DNA of 64,000 nucleotides from RFSX01 sp965248155 (GTDB lineage: Bacteria; Bacteroidota; Bacteroidia; Chitinophagales; Saprospiraceae), in contig CBDFIO010000001.1 in NCBI GenBank assembly GCA_965248155.1, forward strand, positions 1,426,001 to 1,490,000, given 5' to 3'. This document shows, one piece after another, positions 1 through 9,491 of this stretch. Numbering within the stretch: position 1 is the stretch's first letter; each line of letters starts with the position of its first letter. The notes beneath the pieces are model-generated. The model was not told where the DNA came from and did not search any database. It was given only the letters and a program-made list of their open reading frames with translations. The translations under genes were made by a program, and so were the position numbers.

Positions 1-423
1 ATCTTTGGTGGAAACGGTGAGTATACTGTAGCATGGAATAATGGAAGTACTGAATTGATACTTGAAAATCTTGATCCAGGTGACTATACAGTTGTTATCA
101 CAGATGCAAAAGGATGTCAAAAAACAGACACATTTACTGTTCAAAACTCAACCAATGTTGATGAAATTGAATTTGTAAAGAGTTTCAATGTATATCCTAA
201 TCCAGCTGCAGATAATGTTACTATTGATTTAGATTTAGAACATAAAGCTGACATTCAACTCAGTTTGATTTCTGTTTTAGGTCAGGTAGAATTCTCTCAG
301 ACATTAAATACTTCCAGTTTGAAGAAAACGCTGGACTTAACAAACCTTACAAATGGTCTTTATCTGGTTGAAATAAAAACAGGCGGAAAAATCGCACTTA
401 AAAAACTCTTTATCGCCAGATAA
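1..423 (+). CDS. C-terminal end of a T9SS-secreted repeat protein (5' partial)
   Basis: The frame is open from the first base of the window, so the gene begins upstream; 140 codons are visible. The first ~50 residues form the end of a SprB-type repeat (GGNGEYTVAWNNGST, then LDPGDYTVVITDAKGC). The last ~80 residues form a T9SS type A C-terminal sorting domain, with the hallmark SFNVYPNPAADNV, a central LISVLGQV strand and a final KLFIAR. Proteins of this kind are exported by Sec and then moved across the outer membrane by T9SS, where the sorting domain is cleaved. The C-terminus resembles that of the next gene closely enough to suggest tandem paralogues. The function of the missing N-terminal part cannot be told. 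Confidence 0.9.
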   Translation: MFGGNGEYTVAWNNGSTELILENLDPGDYTVVITDAKGCQKTDTFTVQNSTNVDEIEFVKSFNVYPNPAADNVTIDLDLEHKADIQLSLISVLGQVEFSQTLNTSSLKKTLDLTNLTNGLYLVEIKTGGKIALKKLFIAR

Positions 424-442
424 AGTAATTATATAAAAACAT

Positions 443-477
443 AAGAAGGAGATCAAATTATTTTTGGCCTCCTTTTT
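443..477 (+). terminator. Probable intrinsic terminator
   Basis: A stem (AAGAAGGAG with CTCCTTTTTT, including one G-U pair) closes a ~17-nt loop and runs into a T-rich tract 20 bases after the stop codon of the preceding gene. The loop is long, so stability is only moderate. Confidence 0.5.
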
Positions 478-550
478 TATGGGTAATACGACTAAACAGG
501 ACAATAACATTCATGCTTTTTATCTAATTTAGGTTTACATCAGTCATTGC

Positions 551-3500
551 ATGAAGCTTATCTGGACCTTTATATTAATCATTATCTGTTTTAACCCAAG
601 CTTTGCTCAATTGGGAGACGGTGAAATATCTCCGAATTTTGAGTTGGATGACTTAGATGGGAATAGCCATGAATTATATGATTACCTCGAACAAGGCTAT
701 GCCGTTATTATGGATTGTTCTGCAACCTGGTGTTCATTTTGTTGGAATTATCATCAGTCGGGAATATTAGAAGAGTTATGGGAATTATATGGTCCAGATG
801 GAACCGATCAAATAAGAGTTTTCTTTGTAGAAGCAGAAAGTGCAAGTACTCAGCCTTGCATTTACGGTCCGATTGCAGGATGTACAGGAGGTTCAAAAGG
901 TGATTGGACCCTTGGTGTTGAATATCCTATTTTGAATCCGACGTCTCCGGTTGCACAGGATATTTATGATGATTTCGATCTCAGTTTTTATCCAACTCTT
1001 TATGGAATATCACCAGATAAAAGAATCTATCTGGTTGGGCAGGCTTCAGTTTCAGAATGGGAGACCTGGTTGATTGAATCTTTTCAGATGATATTTAGCA
1101 CTGCAAATAAAGACGATACCAGTTGCGAATCGTCATTAATTGAAATAAATGTGTCTGGAGGATATGGCCAAATAGAATACGAATGGTCAAATGGGAGCGA
1201 TAACGAAGCTATCTACAATATCGAAAACGGGGAATATTATGTTACAATCACTGATGAAAATGATTTTGACTTTGAATTAGGACCAATTTTAATTGATAAT
1301 CAAAATTATGGAGGAATTAATATTATAGAAACGATTGACCTGGAGTGTTATAACGATTTATCAGGTTTTATCGAAGTAGAAATGTTTGGGGGCTCAGGAG
1401 ATTTTAGCTTTCAGTGGAGTAATGGCAATGACAGCCCAATAAATCAAAACCTTGAAGCAGGTGATTACGAATTAACCGTTCTTGACAATATTAGTGATTG
1501 TGAATTTGAGGAGTTCTTTATTCTAGAACAACCAGATGATCTGTATGTAGGTTACGAATTAGAAAATCCATCCTGTGAATCCAATTCACTTGGGTCTGTA
1601 GATTTTTTAGTAGAAGGAGGAATAGAACCATATTTATTTGAATTTCCGGAATTCGAAACAAACGAATCCTTTATTAGCTTGCAAGCTGGGTTTTATGATG
1701 TTACTGTCAGCGACGATAATTTATGTCAGGTATTTATAGACTTCTCTATTCTTTCTGAAAATGCACCCATTGCAGATTTAGAATCTAGTGGAAACCTTAA
1801 TTGTCTGATTGATACTGTCTACCTGCATGCAGACAGTTCATCTATAGGCAACAACATTGATTATCATTGGTACGATCCCAATTTTCAATACATTGACTCT
1901 TCGTATCAGATTCAAATTGATTCGGCGGGAATGTATACACTCGAAGTAATCGACAACACAACTCAGTGCTCTTCATTTGATAGCATTTATATTTTTGAAT
2001 TTTATTCAACACCTCAAGCAATCGCCATCAGTTCAAATGATTTGAATTGCAACTATGATAGCTCATTAATATCAGCAGTGAAGCGCGATTCCGATACAAC
2101 AGTTATCTATTCATGGAGCACTCAAGATGGTCAAATACCAGGCGACACAAATTTTCATGAAATTATTATCAGTACTGCCGGATCTTATGTATTAACTGCA
2201 CTGGATACAATAAGTAATTGTATCTCCTTGGATACAGCAATTGTTGAACAAATTCCTGATCCTGAAATAATCTTTTCTTCGTTGAATTTGGAGTTTTGTG
2301 CTGATCAGGAAAATCCAATTTGTATTCTCTTAAATTCAAATGAATCAGCAGAATGGAGTATTGAAGGAGATATAGTTGGATCAGAAGCTTGTATCTCCAT
2401 AAATTCAAGTAGTATGCTTTCATTAGAAATAACAAATAGCATTACCAATTGTAGCATAACTGAAGATCTTGAGATTACGGCTTATAATAATCCTATAATC
2501 TATGTTGCTCTTCCTGAAATTCTTAGTTGTAACACCTCAGAAGCAATATTGGATTTAACTACTGATGATCCAGAGTCATTGGTTAGCTGGTACAACGCTC
2601 AATCTGATTTTCTATCGGATGAAGAAGATTTAATTGTAGATCAGGCTGGAACTTATTTCGTACATGTAACAAATATTTATGGTTGCAGCAGCAGTTTAGA
2701 AGTTGATGTTCAAGCTGATCCTGATGAGCTTCCAGTTTCTGATTTCAATTTTCAAATGACGGCTCTTGATTTTGAATTTATAAATGATTCAAAAGGAAAT
2801 ATAGAAAGTTATTTATGGGACTTCGGAGACGGCAGTAGCTCTTCAGAAGAAAACCCTAGCCACAGCTATGATCTCTCTGCTTACTATTTAGTCTGCTTAT
2901 CTTGTACAAATGAATGTGGAACAAGTACTGAGTGTGAAGAAATATTAGCGCGTACAGGAATACAGCTTAATTCAATCACTGAAGACATAAGTTGTTATTC
3001 TTATGATGATGGAACTATCTCCTTATCTGTAATGGGTGGTCTTCCTCCTTTTGAATTTGAGTGGGATGGACCCGACGGAAAACGATTTGAAAATCCAATA
3101 ACTAATTTATCAGCTGGTATATATCATGTATCAATTACAGATGCTGCAGAATTCAGCTATAATGAAAGTTTTGAGATACTGGAACCAGAAGCTGTTTTTT
3201 TAGAGGCCATTATAAATCCTACTTCAGGTTCATTGTCAAATGGAAGTATTATGTTAACAATAGAAGGTGGGGTAGGAGCCTATCAAATAGAATGGAGCAA
3301 TGGCTCTACCAGCCAATCAATCAGCAATCTTGAAGCCGGAGAATATAAAGTAGTTGTAACAGACCAAAATGCTTGCAGTGAAGAAGCCACTTATATTATT
3401 GAAAACACAACTAGTTTAATTGAAATCGAATCTCTGATTTCCTTCAATATCTACCCCAATCCCGCCAATGAAATATTAAATATTGCCATTAACTTAGAAA

Positions 3501-3682
3501 ACAAACAAAAGGTTCAATTGAGAATAATTTCAACACTCGGTAAAGTGCATTACAATGAAATAATTAATGATTTCGAAATTCAATTTGGAATAGAAACCTC
3601 ATCTTATCCGGAAGGAGTTTATCTAATCGAGCTTCGAACAGAGGACCTTATATCTTTAAAGAAAATTATAATTTCAAGATAA
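551..3682 (+). CDS. T9SS-secreted protein: thioredoxin-like domain, SprB-type repeats, PKD domain
   Basis: 1043 aa. A signal peptide (MKLIWTFILIIICFNPSFA) is followed by a thioredoxin-like domain at about residues 25-190, whose redox motif WCSFCW places cysteines at 61 and 64. Then come several SprB-type repeats (pattern GGxGxxxxxWSNG ... LxAGxYxVxVTDxNxC), a PKD domain near residues 730-800 (YLWDFGDGSSSSEENPSHSY), two more SprB-type repeats and a T9SS type A sorting domain from ~960 (SFNIYPNPANEIL). The ATG begins a good signal peptide. It is likely a cell-surface or secreted protein. Whether the CxxC is redox-active or structural cannot be decided. The stop codon directly abuts that of the convergent mutS. 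Confidence 0.92.
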   Translation: MKLIWTFILIIICFNPSFAQLGDGEISPNFELDDLDGNSHELYDYLEQGYAVIMDCSATWCSFCWNYHQSGILEELWELYGPDGTDQIRVFFVEAESASTQPCIYGPIAGCTGGSKGDWTLGVEYPILNPTSPVAQDIYDDFDLSFYPTLYGISPDKRIYLVGQASVSEWETWLIESFQMIFSTANKDDTSCESSLIEINVSGGYGQIEYEWSNGSDNEAIYNIENGEYYVTITDENDFDFELGPILIDNQNYGGINIIETIDLECYNDLSGFIEVEMFGGSGDFSFQWSNGNDSPINQNLEAGDYELTVLDNISDCEFEEFFILEQPDDLYVGYELENPSCESNSLGSVDFLVEGGIEPYLFEFPEFETNESFISLQAGFYDVTVSDDNLCQVFIDFSILSENAPIADLESSGNLNCLIDTVYLHADSSSIGNNIDYHWYDPNFQYIDSSYQIQIDSAGMYTLEVIDNTTQCSSFDSIYIFEFYSTPQAIAISSNDLNCNYDSSLISAVKRDSDTTVIYSWSTQDGQIPGDTNFHEIIISTAGSYVLTALDTISNCISLDTAIVEQIPDPEIIFSSLNLEFCADQENPICILLNSNESAEWSIEGDIVGSEACISINSSSMLSLEITNSITNCSITEDLEITAYNNPIIYVALPEILSCNTSEAILDLTTDDPESLVSWYNAQSDFLSDEEDLIVDQAGTYFVHVTNIYGCSSSLEVDVQADPDELPVSDFNFQMTALDFEFINDSKGNIESYLWDFGDGSSSSEENPSHSYDLSAYYLVCLSCTNECGTSTECEEILARTGIQLNSITEDISCYSYDDGTISLSVMGGLPPFEFEWDGPDGKRFENPITNLSAGIYHVSITDAAEFSYNESFEILEPEAVFLEAIINPTSGSLSNGSIMLTIEGGVGAYQIEWSNGSTSQSISNLEAGEYKVVVTDQNACSEEATYIIENTTSLIEIESLISFNIYPNPANEILNIAINLENKQKVQLRIISTLGKVHYNEIINDFEIQFGIETSSYPEGVYLIELRTEDLISLKKIIISR

Positions 3683-6325
3683 TCAAGAATCAGGATTTTT
3701 GATTTTATCGCTGAGTTCTTTAAGTTTTAGCATACATTCGATAGGTGTCATACTCTGTACATCCAGTGCACCTAAAATATTCTTAATTTCCAGCATCTCA
3801 GAACTGGCATCAAAAAAGTTAAGTTGATAATCTGACTTTGCTTTTTGAGACTTCATAGCTTCTTCAATCTGGTCTTTTTGATGAACAGATTTTGATTCTA
3901 ATTCAATCAATAGGTCTTCAGCTTTTTTCACTAAAGATTTGGGCATACCTGCCATCTGGGCCACATGAATACCAAAACTGGATTCACATGAACCAGGAAT
4001 TAATTTCCTAAGAAAAACGACTTTATCTCCCATCTCTTTCGTCGACACATTGTAATTCTTTATTCTATCGAATGAGCTTGAAAGTTCATTCAATTCATGA
4101 TAGTGGGTAGCGAATAATGTTTTTGCTTTGAAGTCTTTGTGTTCATGAATAAATTCTGCAATTGCCCAAGCGATTGAAATTCCATCATAAGTACTCGTTC
4201 CTCTTCCTATCTCATCAAGAATTACTAAACTTCTCGATGACAAATTATTTAAAATACTAGCTGTTTCATGCATTTCAACCATAAAGGTCGATTCCCCACT
4301 GGATATATTATCTGATGCGCCAACTCTTGTAAAAATTTTGTCTATAATTCCGATTTCAGCTTTATCTGCCGGTACGAAGGATCCAATATGAGCCAGAAGA
4401 CAGATTAGCGCAGTTTGTCTCAGTACAGCTGATTTACCGGACATATTAGGACCCGTGATCATAATGATCTGTTGATCTTCCTGGTCAAGAAACACATCAT
4501 TCGGCACAAATGGGTTATCAGGACTCAATTGGGTCTCTATAACAGGGTGTCTTCCACCGATTATCGATAAAGAAAATGATTCATTCATTTCCGGCTTTAC
4601 ATATCGATTCTTATCTGCAAGGAAAGCCATTGAATAAAAGCAATCCAAATGTGCTAGAATAGATGCATTTTTAAGAAGAGCTGAGACATAGATTATTGAG
4701 GTCTCCAATAATTCAAAGTAAAGTTTCTCTTCGATTAAAGTTATTTTTTCTTGCGCCTGTAGGATTTTTGATTCCAGTTCTTTTAATTCGGGTGTTATAT
4801 ACCTTTCAGCACCTTTTAATGTTTGCTTTCTTGTCCATTCTTCAGGAATTAAATCTTGATCCTTATATTTATTTGTTACTTCAAGGTAGTAGCCAAACAC
4901 ATTATTAAATCCGACTTTCAGGCCAGTAATTCCAGTTTTCTCAATTTCATTGGCTTGCAAGTTGAGCAATAATTCTTTTGTGTTTTTGGAGATATCACGC
5001 CACTCATCTAATTCTTCATTACAGCCTTCTTTGATTACCTGTCCTTTTTTAAGAGAAACAGGTGTATTCTCATCTATTGTATTATCAATTATCTTTCTAA
5101 AACTTCCACACTCATCTAACTGATCAATAAGCGTCTTGAATGCAGATGCACTAGCTTCAGATCTTAGATTGGTTTTAATCTCCTTGATTGTGTCAAGCGT
5201 GTTTTTTATACCAACAAACTCTCTGGGGTTAATTTTATTCAGAGGGATCTTAGATGCTATTCTCTCGAGGTCACCAATTTTTCTTAAAAAACCAGATAGA
5301 GCATCTCTTAATGAATCATTCTTTAGAATTGAATCTACACTTTCAAGTCTTTCTTTTATATCATTAATCGATTTTAATGGAAGGATCAACCATTTGCTGA
5401 GCATTCTTGCTCCCATAGGAGTTATTGTGTTATCAATAACCTGGAAAAGTGAAACTCCGGATTCATGATTACTCCTTAACAATTCTAGATTCTTAACTGT
5501 AAATCTGTCTAGCCACATGAATTTGTCCGATTGGACTTTAGTGATTTTATGGATATGGCTAATTTTTCTCTGTTGGATGGTTGAAAGGTAGTGTAGGATT
5601 GTGCCTGCAGCGATTTGCCCCAACGGACTCGATTCCAAACCAATTCCTTTTAGCGAAACAACATCAAATTGCTTTAAAAGAATTTCTTTATTGTAGTCAT
5701 CATCATAAAACCATTCATCTAAGCCAAACGTGTAAACTTCCGAATCAATGAGTTGTTGAAATTCTTTCTTTTGAATTTTTGAAAATAAAATTTCATTGGG
5801 TTCAAAACTCTGAAGAAGTTTTTCAATCGAATGTTTCTTCCCTTCATGAACAATAAATTCTCCTGTTGATATATCTAAAAAGGCAATTCCGATTTTCTCG
5901 CCTTCCAAGTAGATAGAGGATAAAAAATTATTCTGACCGGATTCTAAAAGACTTTCATTCGAAGTCACCCCGGGTGTTACTACTTCAGTAACATCTCGTT
6001 TAACGATTTTCTTTTCTTTACTCGGCTTTTCTAATTGCTCACATATAGCGACACGATATCCAGCCTTTACTAATTTAGGTAGATATAAATCTAAAGAATG
6101 GTAAGGAAAACCCGCAAGTTCTATATTTGATCCTCCATTATTCCTTGCGGTTAGAACAATACCTAAGATCTGTGATGTTTTAATTGCGTCTTCTCCAAAG
6201 GTTTCATAAAAATCTCCAACCCGAAATAGAAGCAATGCATCAGGGTGCTTTCGCTTGACATCAAAGTATTGCTTCATCAAAGGAGTTTGCTTTGATTTAC
6301 TTTTATCTGCAGGTGATTTTATCAA
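3683..6325 (-). CDS. mutS: DNA mismatch repair protein MutS
   Basis: 880 aa, the usual MutS1 length. It recognises mismatches and small loops as a dimer and recruits MutL using ATP. The N-terminal mismatch-binding motif is GDFYETFGEDA, with the wedge Phe39 and Glu41. The C-terminal ABC-type ATPase has a Walker A GPNMSGKS near residue 623, a signature region (SSGESTFMVEMHE), a Walker B (LVILDEIGRGTSTYDG) and the ATHYHEL switch. It is transcribed alone on the minus strand, diverging from rpsP. No MutL lies in the window. Assignment is secure. Confidence 0.98.
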   Translation of the reverse strand: MIKSPADKSKSKQTPLMKQYFDVKRKHPDALLLFRVGDFYETFGEDAIKTSQILGIVLTARNNGGSNIELAGFPYHSLDLYLPKLVKAGYRVAICEQLEKPSKEKKIVKRDVTEVVTPGVTSNESLLESGQNNFLSSIYLEGEKIGIAFLDISTGEFIVHEGKKHSIEKLLQSFEPNEILFSKIQKKEFQQLIDSEVYTFGLDEWFYDDDYNKEILLKQFDVVSLKGIGLESSPLGQIAAGTILHYLSTIQQRKISHIHKITKVQSDKFMWLDRFTVKNLELLRSNHESGVSLFQVIDNTITPMGARMLSKWLILPLKSINDIKERLESVDSILKNDSLRDALSGFLRKIGDLERIASKIPLNKINPREFVGIKNTLDTIKEIKTNLRSEASASAFKTLIDQLDECGSFRKIIDNTIDENTPVSLKKGQVIKEGCNEELDEWRDISKNTKELLLNLQANEIEKTGITGLKVGFNNVFGYYLEVTNKYKDQDLIPEEWTRKQTLKGAERYITPELKELESKILQAQEKITLIEEKLYFELLETSIIYVSALLKNASILAHLDCFYSMAFLADKNRYVKPEMNESFSLSIIGGRHPVIETQLSPDNPFVPNDVFLDQEDQQIIMITGPNMSGKSAVLRQTALICLLAHIGSFVPADKAEIGIIDKIFTRVGASDNISSGESTFMVEMHETASILNNLSSRSLVILDEIGRGTSTYDGISIAWAIAEFIHEHKDFKAKTLFATHYHELNELSSSFDRIKNYNVSTKEMGDKVVFLRKLIPGSCESSFGIHVAQMAGMPKSLVKKAEDLLIELESKSVHQKDQIEEAMKSQKAKSDYQLNFFDASSEMLEIKNILGALDVQSMTPIECMLKLKELSDKIKNPDS

Positions 6326-6423
6326 AAACTGTAATTATTGTTTTACGAAACTAATGAAATTAATAAGTCATAATTTAAGGAAATTAGATATACTTAAAAA
6401 CTTTAGCAATAATAAAAGAAAAG

Positions 6424-6453
6424 TTGATTTATTACGGGAATATGCTATCTTTG
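6424..6453 (+). promoter_or_regulatory. Bacteroidota sigma-A promoter of rpsP
   Basis: TTG at 6424-6426 and TATCTTTG at 6446-6453 are separated by 19 nt. This matches the Bacteroidota consensus (TTG ... TAnnTTTG). Transcription would start near 6460, giving a ~60-nt leader before the rpsP ATG. Confidence 0.7.
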
Positions 6454-6522
6454 CGCCGTTAAAATTCTGATGCTCGATAGGCGAGGTAATCAGGAATGGC
6501 TTAACCACATAAATTTTAACTT

Positions 6523-7176
6523 ATGCCTGTAAAAATAAGACTTGCTAGAAGAGGTCGTAAAAAAAGACCTTATTATCACATCGTCATAGCTGATGGAAGA
6601 GCTCCAAGAGACGGTAAATTCATAGAAAATATTGGTTTGTACAACCCCATGACAGTTCCTGCTACAATAGAACTGGACAGGGACAAAGCATTTGATTGGT
6701 TGAATAAAGGTGCACAACCGACCGAAACTGCACGTGCAATATTAAAGTTTAAAGGTGTCTATTATAAAAGACATCTGATGCGCGGAGTTTCAAAAGGTGC
6801 GCTTACTGAAGAAAAGGCTCTTGAGATGTACCAGGAATGGATCGACGATAAAGAAGCTAAAGTAGCTGCCCGAAAAGAAGATACCAAGAGAAAGAGAGAA
6901 GAATTCTGGAAAATGGTCTCAGGAGAAATAAAACCTCCAAAGAAATCAGCTTCTACTGAAGCCGCTGAGGCGTTTAGAGAAGACGGTGATGAAAGTGCAA
7001 AGCCAGATGCTGAAGCAACTGAAGAAGCTACTGCAACTGAAGAAGCTACTGCAACTGAAGAAGCTACTGCAACTGAAGAACCAGCTACTGAAGCAAGCGA
7101 AACAACTGAGGAAGCTACTGCAACTGAAGAAGCTGCTGCAACCGAAGAAGAAGCGACTAAGACTACTGAAAAATAA
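6523..7176 (+). CDS. rpsP: 30S ribosomal protein S16 with long acidic repetitive tail
   Basis: 217 aa. The first ~80 residues are a classical S16 (MPVKIRLARRGRKKRPYYHI ... YNP ... ILKFKGVY). S16 binds 16S rRNA and is needed for 30S assembly. The core is followed by a charged helical stretch (residues ~95-150) and then a low-complexity tail made almost only of Ala, Thr and Glu (repeat ATEEAT). Most bacterial S16 proteins are 80-90 aa; Bacteroidota versions often carry an extension, and this one is on the long side. No rimM or trmD follows, unlike in proteobacteria. The tail is probably disordered and its role is unknown. Confidence 0.97.
   Translation: MPVKIRLARRGRKKRPYYHIVIADGRAPRDGKFIENIGLYNPMTVPATIELDRDKAFDWLNKGAQPTETARAILKFKGVYYKRHLMRGVSKGALTEEKALEMYQEWIDDKEAKVAARKEDTKRKREEFWKMVSGEIKPPKKSASTEAAEAFREDGDESAKPDAEATEEATATEEATATEEATATEEPATEASETTEEATATEEAAATEEEATKTTEK
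7015..7080 (+). repeat. 18-bp in-frame tandem repeat in rpsP
   Basis: Three exact copies of GCAACTGAAGAAGCTACT (7015-7068) and a fourth 12-bp partial copy encode the ATEEAT units of the S16 tail. A degenerate version recurs from about 7111 to 7160. Being a multiple of three, copy-number change would keep the frame. Confidence 0.9.
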
Positions 7177-7188
7177 TTTATATTTTAT

Positions 7189-7208
7189 ACAACACTTTGT
7201 GTTGTTTT
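7189..7208 (+). terminator. Intrinsic terminator-like hairpin after rpsP
   Basis: ACAACAC and GTGTTGT form a perfect 7-bp stem with a TTT loop, followed by TTT, 13 bases after the rpsP stop codon. Confidence 0.55.
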
Positions 7209-7228
7209 GCAATATTCATGAAAGATTA

Positions 7229-7264
7229 AGAAACCTAGTAAAACATCAGTTTTACTAGGTTTCT
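7229..7264. terminator. Perfect 16-bp inverted repeat between rpsP and the next gene
   Basis: AGAAACCTAGTAAAAC and its exact reverse complement flank a 4-nt loop (ATCA). There is no long T-run after it on either strand, so it may act as a second terminator, an RNA-processing hairpin or a transcript-stabilising stem. It ends 19 nt before the next start codon. Confidence 0.5.
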
Positions 7265-7283
7265 ACATATTAAATTAAAAATT

Positions 7284-8672
7284 ATGGAAGACCTTAATAG
7301 TAATTACATTTCCAAGCTTGATGCTATAAAAGCACAAATTCAAAAATCTGAAGAGCTGGCAAAATTTCTAGACGAAGAGGAAGATGAGGATTATAAAGCA
7401 TTAGTAGAAAAATATGAAGGATCGATTCACGAGTTGTATGAACAAGTTGCAAATGAAAATCCGCTTCAGCTTATCGCATTTGAAAACCACCTTCTTAATG
7501 AAGAATTTGAAGGACTTTATTTACCGAAGGCCTTAGGGTATTCAGTTTTAAGAGGACGAATTAATAAGAGCCTTAAATACTACAGACCACAGAATCATTT
7601 CAAAAGTTTACTTGAAAATATTATCAACTCTTCAAATTTCGAACAGATAAAACAAAGAATTGGTCAATCTATTCAGATTGGATATGCTTTAAGTAGTGAC
7701 ATTTGGATTACCAATATTCATGAAGCTATTAGCAATAAAAAAGTTAAATCTTTTCTTCAAAGCCAGAAGTTATTAAAATACCGAGAAGAGAAGTTAAGAA
7801 ATACAGCATTAGTTAAATTCAGAAAACAATTTCAGAGTTTAAATTTTCAAACAGCAAAATTTCCAGAATCTAAATCTGAGTTATTGTTAGAAGCTGGTAG
7901 TTTAAAGGACTTTCTTATTTATCGTTCAAAAGGGCAGCTCAATAATGAAAATTTAATACCGGTAATTAATAAATTGATTTCAAATGAAGAATTCTTTTCA
8001 AACAAAGATTTCTTTGACATTGCAATTCTTCTTGGCTTACACTATACGTTAGATCAAAAAGGAAATGATCAATTAACACAGACTCTAAGTCAGATTAGAC
8101 AAAATAACCCTGATGCAATAACTGAAGAATTTTTTACATTTCTCAATGCGCACTCTGAAGATATGAGGGGATTATTAGAAAGCGCAGAAAAAAATCTTTC
8201 TCAAAATATTGACAGACCAGTTCAAGATGGTATTAGCGCATATTTCAACATGTTGGATATCGTTATTAATCTGGGTTACATTCACAATGATGCTATCTCC
8301 GCAGTTAGAGAATACTACTATAAGAATGAAGGCTTATCCATAGAAAATGAGGCCATCCGAAAATCCATCCGATCCAAACTGGGACAATTATTACTAAACG
8401 TAGAGGTTACTGATTACAATGAATACTTCGAAATCAATAAGACGTTCATTGCTTACATGGATATTTTTAGTAATCAAAAATTCAATCAGGACCTTAAAGG
8501 CCTTAGCTTGAAATATGTTGGCAGATGTCTAAAACATTTCAAGGATAAGAGAAGCAAAGAATATCAAGAAATTAAGAAGTTTGTCAAAATCAGTTTTGTA
8601 GACTATGGTTTTATGACCGAAAAACAAGTCGCTGAAATTTTCAAAACCAAAAGAAAACCGAAGACAAGCTGA
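7284..8672 (+). CDS. Conserved-looking hypothetical protein, 462 aa
   Basis: I do not recognise a family. The protein is soluble, charged and predicted mostly helical, with an acidic patch near the N-terminus (FLDEEEDEDYKALVEKYEGS) and a basic C-terminus (KTKRKPKTS). It has no signal peptide and no membrane segment, so it is probably cytoplasmic. It starts 19 nt after a strong hairpin and has no obvious promoter of its own. Base composition matches its neighbours and the frame is long and uninterrupted, so it is surely coding. No function is proposed. Confidence 0.85.
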   Translation: MEDLNSNYISKLDAIKAQIQKSEELAKFLDEEEDEDYKALVEKYEGSIHELYEQVANENPLQLIAFENHLLNEEFEGLYLPKALGYSVLRGRINKSLKYYRPQNHFKSLLENIINSSNFEQIKQRIGQSIQIGYALSSDIWITNIHEAISNKKVKSFLQSQKLLKYREEKLRNTALVKFRKQFQSLNFQTAKFPESKSELLLEAGSLKDFLIYRSKGQLNNENLIPVINKLISNEEFFSNKDFFDIAILLGLHYTLDQKGNDQLTQTLSQIRQNNPDAITEEFFTFLNAHSEDMRGLLESAEKNLSQNIDRPVQDGISAYFNMLDIVINLGYIHNDAISAVREYYYKNEGLSIENEAIRKSIRSKLGQLLLNVEVTDYNEYFEINKTFIAYMDIFSNQKFNQDLKGLSLKYVGRCLKHFKDKRSKEYQEIKKFVKISFVDYGFMTEKQVAEIFKTKRKPKTS

Positions 8673-8756
8673 TCTTATCGATAAATTTTTAATTCTCGTA
8701 TAATTCAGAAAAGAGAATCAGTAATCTGATATATCTTTAGAATATCATTTAAAATT

Positions 8757-9491
8757 ATGATTTCTGGGATAATTAAGTCATTTGAATCTTATGGGACAGC
8801 CAGTTCCTATCTCTTCAAGCCTTGGGCACTGAAATATGTAATCATTTCGGCCATTATTTCCTTAATCACTTTATCTGCTTTCATCGGCCTGATATATTAT
8901 TATGGTGATAATCTGGGCGCATGGATAGGTCAAGCCATTCCTTTCAAAATTGAGATAGAGTGGATAGTTAATGCATTAGAGTGGTTCTTCCGGATTGCAC
9001 TATTATTGGCTTTGGTTTTTATTTTCAAATATGTAATTCTTATCGTTACTGCTCCAGTTATGAGTCTATTATCGGAAAGTATTGAAATCAGACTTACTCA
9101 GAATACTATTCCTCAACTTTCATTCACAGGACAGATTAAAAGTATGCTCCGAGGAACAGCATTGGCTGTCAGCAATTTAACTCGGGAAATCCTTATTACA
9201 ATTCCAATTTTTATTGCAAGCTTTATCCCCGGTGTTGCATTCCTTACAGCACCTTTACTGATCATGGTCCAATCCTATTATGCAGGATTTGGTAATTATG
9301 ATTTCTTTATGGAAAGAAGATATAGTATTAGGCGGTCTAGAAATTTTATGAACAGAAACAAAGGATATGCGATTGGTAATGGATTTTTGTTTTTATCCCT
9401 ATTATTCGTTCCTCTAATAGGAGTTCTAATCGCTCCGTCACTTTCTACAATTGCAGCGACAATAAGTGGCTTAGATCTAATTGAAGATTAA
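8757..9491 (+). CDS. EI24-domain (CysZ-like) integral membrane protein
   Basis: 244 aa. The layout is that of the EI24/CysZ family: a short N-terminal amphipathic segment (ISGIIKSFESYGTASSYLFKPWALKY), then hydrophobic segments near residues 27-50, 75-100, 140-175 and 205-235, with the family-like stretch ILIVTAPVMSLLSESIE in between. In E. coli CysZ imports sulfate; many members of the wider family have no known substrate, and no cys genes lie next to it. Its 3' end overlaps the convergent gene by 15 nt. Confidence 0.75.
   Translation: MISGIIKSFESYGTASSYLFKPWALKYVIISAIISLITLSAFIGLIYYYGDNLGAWIGQAIPFKIEIEWIVNALEWFFRIALLLALVFIFKYVILIVTAPVMSLLSESIEIRLTQNTIPQLSFTGQIKSMLRGTALAVSNLTREILITIPIFIASFIPGVAFLTAPLLIMVQSYYAGFGNYDFFMERRYSIRRSRNFMNRNKGYAIGNGFLFLSLLFVPLIGVLIAPSLSTIAATISGLDLIED

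Noticed and set aside
5136..5468. 110-codon plus-strand open frame opposite mutS
   Set aside because: It lies fully within a strongly conserved mutS region and has no start context or homology-like pattern.
7015..7160. Tandem repeats as a possible CRISPR array
   Set aside because: Units are 18 bp, directly adjacent without unique spacers, and inside a coding frame; no cas genes are present.
6946..7258. Two open frames (Ser/Phe/Cys-rich on minus, Leu/Lys/Gln-rich on plus) over the end of rpsP
   Set aside because: Both come from the 18-bp repeat read in other frames; the S16 frame is the real one.
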